Below are positions 15,348-22,900 of a DNA stretch of 39,667 nucleotides, one piece after another. The stretch is from positions 1 to 39,667 of the forward strand of contig CAWDMB010000017.1 of the NCBI GenBank assembly GCA_963803375.1, read 5' to 3'. Under the pieces are notes generated by a model. The model was not told the origin of the DNA, did not search any database, and saw nothing but the letters and a program-made list of their open reading frames with translations. The position numbers were made by a program, and so were the translations under genes. Numbering within the stretch: position 1 is the stretch's first letter; each line of letters opens with the position of its first letter. This stretch comes from JAOPZW01 sp963803375 (GTDB lineage: Bacteria; Actinomycetota; Thermoleophilia; Solirubrobacterales; Solirubrobacteraceae).

Positions 15348-16400
15348 GTGAAGCCATTGCGGATCTGGCTCGTGGGCTTTGGCACGGTAGGCCAGTGGCT
15401 CGTCCGCGTCCTCGGCTCGCAGGGCGAGAGGCTCGGGGACCGGTACGGCATCGCCGTCACGGTCGTTGGTCTCGCCAATGCGCGCGACGGATTCATCTAC
15501 GACGGGAGCGGGCTCGACCTGCCGTCTGTACTCGCATCGGCCTCCGATGGAAGGTCGATCGCCGAGCAGCCCGGCGTGCGCTGCTGGCCGAGCGCCATCG
15601 AAGGGCTCCGCGCGACCGAAGCGGACCTTCTCGTGGAGGTGACGGCGAGCCCTCACACCGACGGCGAGCCTGGCCTGGCGCACATGCGCGAGGCGCTCCA
15701 GCGGCGGATCCCGGTCGTTACATCCAACAAGTGGCCGGTCGCGCTGCGCGGGGCGGAGCTCGCCGACTTGGCGCGGCGGGGCGGAGTAGCGTTTCGCGCC
15801 GAGTCCACCGTCATGTCGGGAACGCCGTTGCTCAGCGTGCTGATCGATGGTCTCGCCGGTGCGGTCCCGGTCGGGCTTCGGGGCCTGGTCAATGCCACTG
15901 CCAACTTCATCCTTTCGCGGATGGCGCAAGGCAAGCCCTACGAGGACGCGCTCGCGGAAGCACAGGGCGCCGGCCTTGCCGAGCGTGACCCGGCCGCGGA
16001 CGTCGAGGGCCATGACGCCGTGGCGAAGGTGATGATCCTGTCGGCACTCGTCTTCGGCAGGCAGCTTCGACGCGAGCAGGTCGACTGCCGCGGGATCACC
16101 GACATCGGTCGCTCGCGGGTGGACCAGGCCGCCTCCAGCGGAACCCGACTCAAGCACGTAGCGACGCTCGGCTTCTCCGAGCCCGACGGAGCGGGGATTG
16201 TGACTGCTCGGGTGGAGCCCGAGCTCGTTCGCCGGGAGGATCCGCTGGCAAACATCGAGGGGACCACAAACGCCGTGGTCTGCCGAGCGACTCCAATCGG
16301 AGAGGTCACGATCACCGGACCCGGCGCCGGACCGCAGCTCGCTGGACAAGGCGTGTTGAGCGACGTCGTCGCGGTCGCGCGCTCGCACGCCAGAGACTGA
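15348..16400 (+). CDS. hom: Homoserine dehydrogenase, short form without ACT domain
   Basis: This 350-residue enzyme reduces aspartate semialdehyde to homoserine in the threonine/methionine pathway. It shows the Rossmann motif WLVGFGTVGQWLVR (residues 6-19), the central strand VTSNKWPVALRG near 125 and the family signature region GLAERDPAADVEGHDAVAKVMIL near 205-228, with the catalytic lysine and aspartates. It ends soon after the catalytic domain, so the C-terminal ACT domain that gives threonine feedback in about 430-residue actinobacterial enzymes is missing. GTG 15348 puts the Rossmann motif at its usual position. It stands alone: no thrB, thrC or lysine genes are adjacent, which suggests a second, unregulated copy. 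Confidence 0.82.
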   Translation: MKPLRIWLVGFGTVGQWLVRVLGSQGERLGDRYGIAVTVVGLANARDGFIYDGSGLDLPSVLASASDGRSIAEQPGVRCWPSAIEGLRATEADLLVEVTASPHTDGEPGLAHMREALQRRIPVVTSNKWPVALRGAELADLARRGGVAFRAESTVMSGTPLLSVLIDGLAGAVPVGLRGLVNATANFILSRMAQGKPYEDALAEAQGAGLAERDPAADVEGHDAVAKVMILSALVFGRQLRREQVDCRGITDIGRSRVDQAASSGTRLKHVATLGFSEPDGAGIVTARVEPELVRREDPLANIEGTTNAVVCRATPIGEVTITGPGAGPQLAGQGVLSDVVAVARSHARD

Positions 16401-16526
16401 CCGACCACCGACTCGCCAACATGTGAACGCGAGCTTGCGCGAGAGCTCTATGCGCTCGAGCCCGCCGAGACGCCAAGCCGACTGCGCGGGGACACGTTCC
16501 GGCCGCGGCAATAGCGGGCCGCGCGC
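16401..16526. other. Gap before relaxase remnant
   Basis: Between the homoserine dehydrogenase stop and the relaxase fragment I recognise no gene, terminator or repeat. It may be further decayed relaxase sequence, but no conserved motif could be read. Confidence 0.2.
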
Positions 16527-16672
16527 GTGATCTGCCGGCGCAACGACCGTTTCGCCGACGTCGACAACGGCACCCGCGCACCGTCCTCGAGACGCGCGAG
16601 AACGGCCTGCTCATCCGCACCGACGCCGGCAGGAGCGCGAGCTGCCCGCCGGGCCACGTCGCCGCGCGCTAA
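16527..16672 (+). pseudogene. MobF/TraA relaxase-helicase C-terminal remnant
   Basis: One frame reads VICRRNDRFADVDNGTR, and a shift of one base at about 16577 gives TVLETRENGLLIRTDAG, then (after another shift) RELPAGHVAAR and a stop. In this order the pieces match the segment of TraA/TrwC-type conjugative relaxases around the helicase motif usually written VxxRNDRRLDVDNGTRG...VxTDxGxxRELPAxYV. The relaxase and ATPase motifs are gone. It marks a former conjugative or integrative element. Two frameshifts and heavy truncation make it nonfunctional. Confidence 0.6.
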
Positions 16673-16696
16673 GGCCGCCCCGACCCGCGCCCGCGA

Positions 16697-16702
16697 CATA
16701 AT
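16697..16702 (+). promoter_or_regulatory. -10 hexamer for LuxR/TPR gene
   Basis: CATAAT ends eight bases before GTG 16711, giving a probable leaderless message. There is no clear -35. Confidence 0.35.
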
Positions 16703-16710
16703 CGACCTCG

Positions 16711-18351
16711 GTGGAGGCCGTGGCGGAACTCGAAAGCGCGCGCGAGTGCTACGCCCGCCAGGCGTGGCGCCAAGCCCATGAGGCGCTAACGGCTGCTGAC
16801 CGCTCGGCCCCGCTCGGTCCGTCCGACCTGGAGCTGCTCGCGATCTCGGCCTACATGCTCGGCCGGGAGCAGGAGTACAAGGAGCTTCTGGAGCGCGCTT
16901 ACCGGGCCTACCTCGGGGCAGAAGAGCCGCTGGCAGCGGTCCGCTGCGCTCACTGGATCGCGGTGACCCTCGCCCTGCGCGGTGAGCTCGGCCAAGCCGG
17001 CGGGTGGCTCGGCCGTGCCGAGCGACTACTCGAACGTGAGGGAAGCGACTGCGTCGAGCGCGGCTATCTCCTGATACCGCGGGTCATCGAGCAGGAGGCG
17101 GGCGGCGAGCTGGAGCGCGCGGCGGCAAGCGCTGCCGAGGCGGCCGAGATCGGCGAGAGCTTCGGCGATCCCGACCTCTTCTCGCTCGCCGCCTTCGCGC
17201 AGGGGAGCGCCCTGATCAGCCTCGGAAGGCTCCGAGAGGGCCTGGCGCTCCTCGACATGGCGATGGTCGCGGTGGTCGCGGGGGAGGTCTCTCCGGTCAG
17301 CTCGGGAATCGTGTACTGCGGCGCGATCCTGGCCTGCGAGGAGGCGCATGAGCTTCGCCGCGCCCGCGAGTGGACGACCGCCCTCACCCAGTGGTGCGAG
17401 CGCCAACCTGACCTGCTCGCCTTCACGGGGCGCTGTCTGGTCCATCGCGCGCAGATCATGCGCATGGACGGCTCCTGGCAGGAGGCGATCGAGGAGGCTC
17501 GCCGGGCCGCCGAGCGCAGCCTGAAGGGAGAGAACCCGGTCGCGGCCGGCGAGGCCCACTACCAGCGTGGAGAGGTCCACCGACTGCGTGGTGAGCACCC
17601 TGCGGCCGAGGAGGCCTATCGCGACGCGAGCGGCCAAGGCTCGGAGCCGCACCCGGGCCTCGCTCTGCTGAGGCTCGCCCAGGGGAACGGGAAGGCCGCG
17701 GAGGCGGCAATCCGCAGGGTGATCTCGGAAGCCAGAGGCCCCGGCAAGCGAGCGCGTCTGCTGCCGGCGTACGTCGAGATATTGGCGTCGATCGGCGACC
17801 TGAAGGGGGCGGAGGAGGGTTGCGGCGAGCTCGACTCGATCGCCGGCAGCGACGAGGAGCCCGGCGCGCTCGCGGCCATGGCAGCGCACGCGCGCGGTCT
17901 GGTCGAGCTGGCCGCGGGGCGCCCACTGGCCTCACTCGCGGCGCTCCGTCGTGCGGGTGACTTCTGGCAGCGGTTCAGGGCTCCGTACGAGAGCGCCCGC
18001 ACCCGAGAGCTGATCGGGCTCGCCTGCCGCAAGCTCGGGGACGAGGACACCGCGAAGCTGGAACTGGAAGCGGCCCAGGAGACCTTCGCGCGCCTCGGCG
18101 CCGCCATCGATCTCGCCCGCGTCGAGGGGCCGGCGGGTCTCGGCGACGCCATCGATTCACGCGGGCTCAGCAAGCGCGAGCTGGAGGTGCTGCGCCTGCT
18201 CTGCGCCGGGAAGACGAACAGGGAGATCGCCACGAACCTGGTCGTCAGCGTCAGGACCGTCGACCGGCACGTAAGCAACACTTACGCCAAGCTCGGCGTC
18301 TCCTCCCGAGCCGCCGCCACGACCTACGCGCACGAGCACGGCCTGGCCTGA
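16711..18351 (+). CDS. TPR-like/LuxR transcriptional regulator
   Basis: This 546-residue protein has a long all-helical N-terminal region of degenerate TPR repeats (about residues 5-470; for example AHEALTAADRSAPLGPSDLE, then a later YESARTRELIGLACRKLGDE). A C-terminal LuxR/GerE helix-turn-helix (residues about 483-540) carries LSKRELEVLRLLCAGKTNREIA and SVRTVDRHVSNTYAKLGVSSR. There is no N-terminal ATPase or receiver, so it is a reduced LAL-type regulator that may sense a ligand or protein through its TPR surface. The FMO and cysteine-dioxygenase genes start 123 bases downstream on the same strand, behind a palindrome that is a candidate operator. GTG 16711 follows a -10-like site. Confidence 0.82.
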   Translation: MEAVAELESARECYARQAWRQAHEALTAADRSAPLGPSDLELLAISAYMLGREQEYKELLERAYRAYLGAEEPLAAVRCAHWIAVTLALRGELGQAGGWLGRAERLLEREGSDCVERGYLLIPRVIEQEAGGELERAAASAAEAAEIGESFGDPDLFSLAAFAQGSALISLGRLREGLALLDMAMVAVVAGEVSPVSSGIVYCGAILACEEAHELRRAREWTTALTQWCERQPDLLAFTGRCLVHRAQIMRMDGSWQEAIEEARRAAERSLKGENPVAAGEAHYQRGEVHRLRGEHPAAEEAYRDASGQGSEPHPGLALLRLAQGNGKAAEAAIRRVISEARGPGKRARLLPAYVEILASIGDLKGAEEGCGELDSIAGSDEEPGALAAMAAHARGLVELAAGRPLASLAALRRAGDFWQRFRAPYESARTRELIGLACRKLGDEDTAKLELEAAQETFARLGAAIDLARVEGPAGLGDAIDSRGLSKRELEVLRLLCAGKTNREIATNLVVSVRTVDRHVSNTYAKLGVSSRAAATTYAHEHGLA

Positions 18352-18359
18352 CCGGCGAC

Positions 18360-18375
18360 TGGGTGAGATCACCCA
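18360..18375 (+). promoter_or_regulatory. 16-bp palindrome, candidate operator
   Basis: TGGGTGA-GA-TCACCCA is a perfect inverted repeat with 7-bp arms just after the LuxR-type gene and 99 bases before the FMO gene. A further half-site TGGGTG occurs at 18396-18401, 36 bases on. LuxR-type regulators often bind such symmetric sites. It has no T-tract, so an operator is more likely than a terminator. Confidence 0.45.
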
Positions 18376-18474
18376 ACCCGCTCCGGCCTGCAATTTGGGT
18401 GGTTCAGCCGATGTGCCTGCGGCGCGTTCGCCGTAGGTTCGCGGCCTGCAAGCGAACGCCGAGCCAGGAGTGCA

Positions 18475-19680
18475 ATGAAGCTGGAACGCCGAGTCATGGT
18501 CTTCGGGGCCGGGCCAGCGGGGATCGCCTCCGCTGTCGCGCTCAAGGACGCCGGGCTGGCCCCTTTGGTGCTCGACCAGGCCGACCGGGTCGCCTCCTCA
18601 TGGCGCTCACGATACGACGGTCTGCGGCTCAATACGTGGCGGCGCTTCTCACACCTGCCCGGCCGGCCCTTCCCGAAGGGCACGCCGCCCTTTCCCAGCC
18701 GCGACCAGGTGGTCGAGCACGTCGAACGCCACGCCGGCGAGGAAGGGATCGAGCTGCGTCTGGGCACTCGCGTCGAGCGGATCGAGCGGGGTGACGGGGA
18801 ATGGGTGGCTCACACCAGCGCGGGTGAGGTTCGCGCGCCGCAGGTGATCGTCGCTTTGGGCCACGAACAGAGCCCGTTCATCCCCGACTGGCCCGGCCGC
18901 GACTCCTTCGAGGGTGCGCTGCTCCACTCGTCGCAATACAGAAACGCCGGCCCCTTCAAGGATCAGCGGGTGCTGGTGGTGGGCCCCGGCAGCTCGGGGA
19001 TGGAAATCGCCCACGAGCTGGCCGAGGGCGGTGCCGCCAAGGTCTGGCTTGCGGTCCGGACGCCACCCAACATCCTCCTGCGCCAGGGTCCCGGGACGGT
19101 GCCCGGGGACCTGATCGGCACCTGGCTCTGGCACCTGCCGACCCGAGTCGCCGACCGGATCGCCCGCTTCGCCAGACGCATGGATCTCGGCGACATGACC
19201 GAGTACGGCCTGCCGGTGCCCGAGCAGGGGGTATTCACCGACGTGCGGAGGCGCGGCAAGGTTCCCGCGATCGTCGACGCCGACGTGATCGAGGCGATCA
19301 AGGACGGTCGGATCGAGGTCGTCGCCGCCGTCGAGTCGCTCAGCTCGAGCGCGGTCGAATTGGCGGACGGGACGCGGGTTGAGCCCGAGTCGGTGATCTG
19401 CGCGACCGGATACCGGCGCGAGCTCGAGCCGCTGCTGGGCCACCTCGGGGTGCTCGGCGAGCACGGCATGCCGAAGGCGATCGGGCCGCGCCCGGCCGCC
19501 GAGGGTCTGCGCTTCATCGGCTACCTGCAGCGTCCCGGCGGGCTCGGCTACATGGGCAAGGAGGCGAGACGGGCCGCGAGGGCGATCCGCCGCGAGCTTC
19601 GCGGCCGACGAGTGGCCGGGATCCCCCACCTCGCCGATCCACCTCCCCCAGCCATGAGTTCCGCGGCTCGCCGTCCCTAG
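18475..19680 (+). CDS. Flavin-containing monooxygenase
   Basis: This 401-residue FAD/NADPH enzyme is of the FMO/YUCCA type. The FAD motif VMVFGAGPAGIASAVAL is at residues 7-23, the FMO-like segment NTWRRFSHLPGRPFPKG near 53-69, the second dinucleotide motif RVLVVGPGSSGMEIAHELAEGG near 164-185, and ATGYRRELEPLL near 307. FMOs oxygenate soft nucleophiles such as sulfur or nitrogen. AGGAG ends about six bases before the ATG. The following gene is a cysteine dioxygenase, so a sulfur substrate (for example a sulfinate such as hypotaurine) is plausible but not shown. There is no decarboxylase gene here to link the two steps. Confidence 0.82.
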   Translation: MKLERRVMVFGAGPAGIASAVALKDAGLAPLVLDQADRVASSWRSRYDGLRLNTWRRFSHLPGRPFPKGTPPFPSRDQVVEHVERHAGEEGIELRLGTRVERIERGDGEWVAHTSAGEVRAPQVIVALGHEQSPFIPDWPGRDSFEGALLHSSQYRNAGPFKDQRVLVVGPGSSGMEIAHELAEGGAAKVWLAVRTPPNILLRQGPGTVPGDLIGTWLWHLPTRVADRIARFARRMDLGDMTEYGLPVPEQGVFTDVRRRGKVPAIVDADVIEAIKDGRIEVVAAVESLSSSAVELADGTRVEPESVICATGYRRELEPLLGHLGVLGEHGMPKAIGPRPAAEGLRFIGYLQRPGGLGYMGKEARRAARAIRRELRGRRVAGIPHLADPPPPAMSSAARRP

Positions 19681-19709
19681 TGGTGAGCCCGACGAGCAGA
19701 AGCACGGCG

Positions 19710-20258
19710 ATGGCAACGGAGACCAAGAGCGCGGCCCCGGCGCTGAGCGGATGGCTGGACGAGACGCTGATGACGCCGTCCCTCGGGACCCTCGAGGAGC
19801 TCGAGGGGATCGTCACCGACATCGGTCGGTCCCCCTGGCTGTGGGGCCATGCCGTCAGGTTCGACCTCGAGCGGCGCAGCCACGTGGTTCTCTACAAGAC
19901 CCCGCAGCTGGAGATCGCCCTGTTCGGCTGGGCGGCGGGCCAGGACACCGTCTTCCACGACCATGGCGGCGCGAGCGGAGCGGCGTTCATCTGCAGCGGC
20001 CTCCTGATCGAGGACACGGTCGTGGCCATCGACGGACACGTCGTCACTCAGCACAGCCACACCCGGCGCGCCGACACCGCCTTCAGCTTCGGCCCCGAGT
20101 ACATCCACCGGGTCCGGCACGAGCCCGACCACGGAGTGGCGCTCTCGATCCACGTCTACACGCCCGCCGTCACCGACTCGGTCGACTACGAGGCCCTTCC
20201 CGACGGCACCCTGCGCGCCCTGACGGCCGTGCCGGAGATCGCCTTCAGGAACGCATGA
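19710..20258 (+). CDS. Cysteine dioxygenase-like cupin
   Basis: This 182-residue protein is a cysteine-dioxygenase-type cupin, which oxidises a thiol (cysteine or a related one) to the sulfinate with non-haem iron. FHDHGGASGAAFICSGLLIED near residues 82-102 provides two iron-binding histidines, and IHRVRHEP near 131-138 provides the third. GTG 19680, overlapping the FMO stop region, would add ten residues; ATG 19710 better fits the family start. It follows the FMO gene by about 30 bases and should be co-transcribed. Together with the TPR-LuxR regulator, it suggests a regulated thiol/sulfinate oxidation step. The exact thiol is unknown. Confidence 0.78.
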   Translation: MATETKSAAPALSGWLDETLMTPSLGTLEELEGIVTDIGRSPWLWGHAVRFDLERRSHVVLYKTPQLEIALFGWAAGQDTVFHDHGGASGAAFICSGLLIEDTVVAIDGHVVTQHSHTRRADTAFSFGPEYIHRVRHEPDHGVALSIHVYTPAVTDSVDYEALPDGTLRALTAVPEIAFRNA

Positions 20259-20391
20259 ACCCCGAATGGACGGTGATCGACGTCGACGTGAGCGGGCGCC
20301 CTTCTACAAGCGGATGCGGAAAGCGGACCCGCGCTTCTACCGGCTCCGCGCAAAGTGCGGAGTAGGGCCACCGACGAAGGAGCCCAATTGA
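20255..20391 (+). pseudogene. Small gene with apparent frameshift after cysteine dioxygenase
   Basis: ATG 20255 overlaps the cysteine-dioxygenase stop (ATGA) and gives MNPEWTVIDVDV. At about 20292 the other frame gives ERAPFYKRMRKADPRFYRLR, then AKCGVGPPTKEPN and a stop at 20391. Neither frame alone looks like a complete protein, while the joined 46 residues look coherent (acidic start, basic aromatic middle). Either a base is missing in this sequence or the gene is broken. The alternative is a separate 41-residue ORF from ATG 20266. I do not recognise the family. Confidence 0.4.
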
Positions 20392-20560
20392 GCACCGCTT
20401 CCTCCGCCTCATGTTCCGCGGACAACACGTCGCGCTCCCGTCCCACTACCCCTACGGCTTCGACACGATCGGCCACCTCGGCCTGATCTACCTCGCCACG
20501 GCCATCTGCGTAGTCGGCGCCGTGCAGGCGCTGAGGCCGATCCTCGGCCGGCCGGTCTGA
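20388..20560 (+). CDS. Small single-span membrane protein, start unclear
   Basis: A frame with ATG 20411 encodes 49 residues (MFRGQHVALPSHYPYGFDTI, then GHLGLIYLATAICVVGAVQALRP...), with one membrane helix near residues 22-41. GAAGGAG five bases before TTG 20388 is an excellent ribosome-binding site, but that TTG is in a different frame. As with the preceding small gene, one indel (about 20395-20410) would join them. It closes the FMO/cysteine-dioxygenase set. Function unknown; listed extent includes the TTG. Confidence 0.35.
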
Positions 20561-20681
20561 GCACGACTCTCCTCGAGAGCGCGACCGAAAACTGCCGCCC
20601 TACCCGATCGGCATCAGCGCGGCGACAAACACGGAGCGCTGGATCGCGCACGAATGCTGGCGGGGACCAGCAGAGCGCGGT

Positions 20682-20687
20682 TATGGT
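20682..20687 (+). promoter_or_regulatory. -10 hexamer for PHP gene
   Basis: TATGGT ends six bases before GTG 20694, consistent with a leaderless message. The 133-base gap also holds a short inverted repeat CTCTC-CTC-GAGAG near 20567-20579, which could be a terminator stem for the upstream operon. Confidence 0.4.
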
Positions 20688-20693
20688 CAGGCC

Positions 20694-21410
20694 GTGGGCC
20701 TCGTCGACCTGCACTGCCACATCCTCCCCGCGCTCGACGACGGTGCGCTCGACCTCCGCGACACCGTGGCGATGGCGCGCCAGGCGGAGCGCGACGGCAT
20801 CGACGTCGTAGTCGCGACGCCGCATATCCGCCGCGACCACGACGTCCGGATCTGGGAGCTGCCCGAGCGCTGCGCGCTCGTCAACGACATGCTGGCGGGG
20901 GCGGGCCTGCGGGTGCGCGTCGAACCCGGCGCCGAGGTCGCCGAGCCGATCGTGAGCGACCTCTCCCACGACGAGCTGCGCGCCTGCACGCTCGGCGGCG
21001 CCGGGCGCTGGATCCTGCTCGAGCCCGGCGCGGGGTCGCTGTCGGATCGCACGCATGCGACCGTGCGGGCGGTGGGCGAGCAGGGATTCGGGATCGTCCT
21101 CGCCCACCCCGAGCGCCACCAGTCCGACGACCTGCTCGACCGCCTGGGCGCGCTCGCCGGCGACGGCGTCCTGATCCAGCTCACCGCCGCGTTCGCCGCG
21201 GACGACAGCGCGCACGCGTTGCTCGACGCCGGCCTCGTCCACGTCCTCGGCAGCGACGCGCACTCCTCGCACGGCGGCCGGCCCGTAAAGCTGACCACGG
21301 GCCTGGAACGTCTCGCGAACGTGCCGGCACTCGCCCCGCACGTCGAGTGGATCGCGCGCATCGCGCCGCACGCGATCATCGACGGCCGCCCGCTCACGGC
21401 GCCGTACTGA
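20694..21410 (+). CDS. PHP-domain CpsB/CapC-type tyrosine phosphatase
   Basis: This 238-residue metal-dependent phosphoesterase has the PHP-superfamily motifs: DLHCHILPALDDGALD at residues 5-20, ATPHIRRDHDV near 42-52, VLAHPERHQ near 138 and GSDAHSSHGGRP near 182-193. The opening motif is the one found in CpsB/CapC/YwqE phosphatases, which act on bacterial tyrosine kinases of capsule synthesis. No Wzc-like kinase or polysaccharide genes are adjacent. Its stop is directly next to the stop of the convergent PfkB gene. The GTG start places the metal motif at the N-terminus. Confidence 0.8.
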   Translation: MGLVDLHCHILPALDDGALDLRDTVAMARQAERDGIDVVVATPHIRRDHDVRIWELPERCALVNDMLAGAGLRVRVEPGAEVAEPIVSDLSHDELRACTLGGAGRWILLEPGAGSLSDRTHATVRAVGEQGFGIVLAHPERHQSDDLLDRLGALAGDGVLIQLTAAFAADDSAHALLDAGLVHVLGSDAHSSHGGRPVKLTTGLERLANVPALAPHVEWIARIAPHAIIDGRPLTAPY

Positions 21411-22343
21411 CTACAGCCGCTCGACGCCGACCGAGGCGCGCAGCTCCGCGACGACGTCAGCTGTCGCGCTGCCGAGCCCGTGACGCAGGAAGGCCGCAGC
21501 CCCCGCGGCGCAGCCGATCTCGAGCAGGTCCTCCCAGCACTCACCGCGGGCCCAGCCGGCGGCGATCGCGCCCATCATCGTGTCGCCGCAGCCTTCGCGG
21601 TGGCCGCGGTCGAAGCGTGGGGGCGTGATCTGCCAGGAGGCCCGATCGCCGCGGAACGCGAGCGCTGGGCGCTCGCCGCGTGTGACGATGACGGCGCCGG
21701 CGCCGGCGTCCTGCAGCCGGCGTGCCGCGGCGCGCAGCTCCCCGGGCTCGGCGACCGGGCCGCGCACGTACTCGGCGAGTTCCCAGTCGTTGAGCTTGAC
21801 GAGGTCCGGTCGCCCGGCCAGCGCGCTGTCCAGGCGCGGGCTCGAAAGGTCGACGAGCACGGGCGTCCCGTTGGCGCGCACGTCCGTGACGAGATCGCGG
21901 TAGATCGAGACCGGCAGCGTGTCGCCGGGATACGGGTTGCAGACGACGAGGACATCGGCGGCGATCGCCGCTGCGGTCGTCACCGAGAACAGCGCGTCGA
22001 GCTCGTGCCGCGAGGGCGGGTCCGCGGTGACCATGGCAAGCGTCTCGCGTCGCCCCGACCGCCGGTCAACGACGTAGCTGCCGCTCGGGCTCGCGGTCGG
22101 GACGAGCCTGCGCTCGCCGCGCAGCCCGGCGAGGAGCACCTCGAGCGGGACGCCCGGCTCGGCACCGATGAAGCCGCACAGGATCGGGTGCGCGCCCATC
22201 TCGCCCGCCATCCGCGCGACCCAGACACCCTGCCCGCCAGGATGGAAGTGGATGTCGTCGGCGCCCCCGCGCGACTCGATTGCGACGCTGAGCATCGGAT
22301 GCGGGCCGAAGATCGCAACGCGGGCACCGATCGCGGAACACAC
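21411..22343 (-). CDS. PfkB-family carbohydrate kinase
   Basis: This 310-residue kinase belongs to the ribokinase/1-phosphofructokinase superfamily. The N-terminal motif HFHPGGQGVWVARMAGEMGA (residues about 30-49) resembles the 1-phosphofructokinase/tagatose-6-phosphate kinase subgroup. The C-terminal signature is HREGCGDTMMGAIAAGWARG (about 256-275), with the catalytic Asp in GCGD, where the family more often has GAGD. The GTG at 22343 keeps the first strand (RVAIFGPHPMLS) near residue 10. No transporter or sugar operon is near, so the substrate is open. Upstream of it lies a patch of decayed gene pieces. Confidence 0.78.
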   Translation of the reverse strand: MCSAIGARVAIFGPHPMLSVAIESRGGADDIHFHPGGQGVWVARMAGEMGAHPILCGFIGAEPGVPLEVLLAGLRGERRLVPTASPSGSYVVDRRSGRRETLAMVTADPPSRHELDALFSVTTAAAIAADVLVVCNPYPGDTLPVSIYRDLVTDVRANGTPVLVDLSSPRLDSALAGRPDLVKLNDWELAEYVRGPVAEPGELRAAARRLQDAGAGAVIVTRGERPALAFRGDRASWQITPPRFDRGHREGCGDTMMGAIAAGWARGECWEDLLEIGCAAGAAAFLRHGLGSATADVVAELRASVGVERL

Positions 22344-22353
22344 CGCCCGGAAG

Positions 22354-22432
22354 CTACGCCCGGCGGGCGACGAGCGCACGGCAGGCCAGCCCGACGAGCG
22401 CACGCGCCCGTGCGGCCTCGTAAGCGCCGGAC
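22354..22432 (-). pseudogene. LuxR/TPR regulator fragment
   Basis: The minus-strand frame reads SGAYEAARARALVGLACRAL, followed by VARRA and a stop. It closely resembles the YESARTRELIGLACRKLGDE segment of the intact TPR-LuxR protein in this window. About 25 residues remain, fused out of frame to a quinone-oxidoreductase start. It is a decay relic. Confidence 0.5.
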
Positions 22433-22550
22433 GAACGCGATGCCCGCGACCTGCGCCTCGACGAGCGCGTCGCCGGGCGCCACGGCCGGCTCGGCGCCGC
22501 GGGGATCAGGACCGAAGGCGGGCCGAACCGCTCGAGGTGACCGCCCGCAC
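22433..22550 (-). pseudogene. Quinone oxidoreductase N-terminal fragment
   Basis: A GTG (22550) abuts the DUF5519-like gene's stop. Reading VRAV, then HLERFGPPSVLIP and RGAEPAVAPGDALVEAQVAG after two one-base shifts, gives the N-terminus of a zinc-type quinone oxidoreductase/alcohol dehydrogenase. The rest is missing. The intact ancestor would have been the second gene of the SoxR-controlled unit, which fits a redox-cycling response. Confidence 0.5.
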
Positions 22551-22892
22551 CTAGGTGGCGGCCTCGGGCACGCCGTGGCGGGCGACGATGCGGTCGTAGT
22601 TGAGGCGCATGAGCGCGATGACGTCGTCGACGTCGGCCTGGTTCTCGATCCGGCGCGCCGCCCACCCCGGGCGGTCGAGCGGGTGAGGGCCGACGCGCCC
22701 CTGCTCGGTGAGCTGCGCCCACACGGGCCTCGGGAAGCCGAAGTGCGCGGCCCGCTCGCCGTGCAGGTGGCCGATCTCGCGGCGGCCGAGCCGGAAGCCG
22801 AACTCCCCGCGCCGACCGAGCCCGGCCTCGACGCCCGGCCACGAGGTGACCGCCGCGGTGATCTGCGCGCTCGCTGCTCGTCCGTCGTCCAT
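22551..22892 (-). CDS. DUF5519 (luciferase-family) protein under SoxR box
   Basis: This 113-residue protein resembles DUF5519/'luciferase domain' proteins: VTSWPGVEAGLGRRGEFGFR at residues 15-34, HGERAAHFGFPRPV near 43-56 and an ending with ENQADVDDVIALMRLNYDR. The name is historical; no luciferase chemistry is established. The ATG lies eight bases after a TAGCGT -10, whose 19-bp spacer contains a SoxR box, and the gene is divergent from soxR. It should therefore be induced by redox-active compounds or oxidants. Directly downstream is the broken start of a quinone oxidoreductase gene. Confidence 0.6.
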   Translation of the reverse strand: MDDGRAASAQITAAVTSWPGVEAGLGRRGEFGFRLGRREIGHLHGERAAHFGFPRPVWAQLTEQGRVGPHPLDRPGWAARRIENQADVDDVIALMRLNYDRIVARHGVPEAAT

Positions 22893-22900
22893 GGCCAGGC

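Noticed and set aside
16401..16526. Extending the relaxase remnant upstream to the homoserine dehydrogenase stop
   Set aside because: No relaxase-like motif could be read in any of the three frames there.
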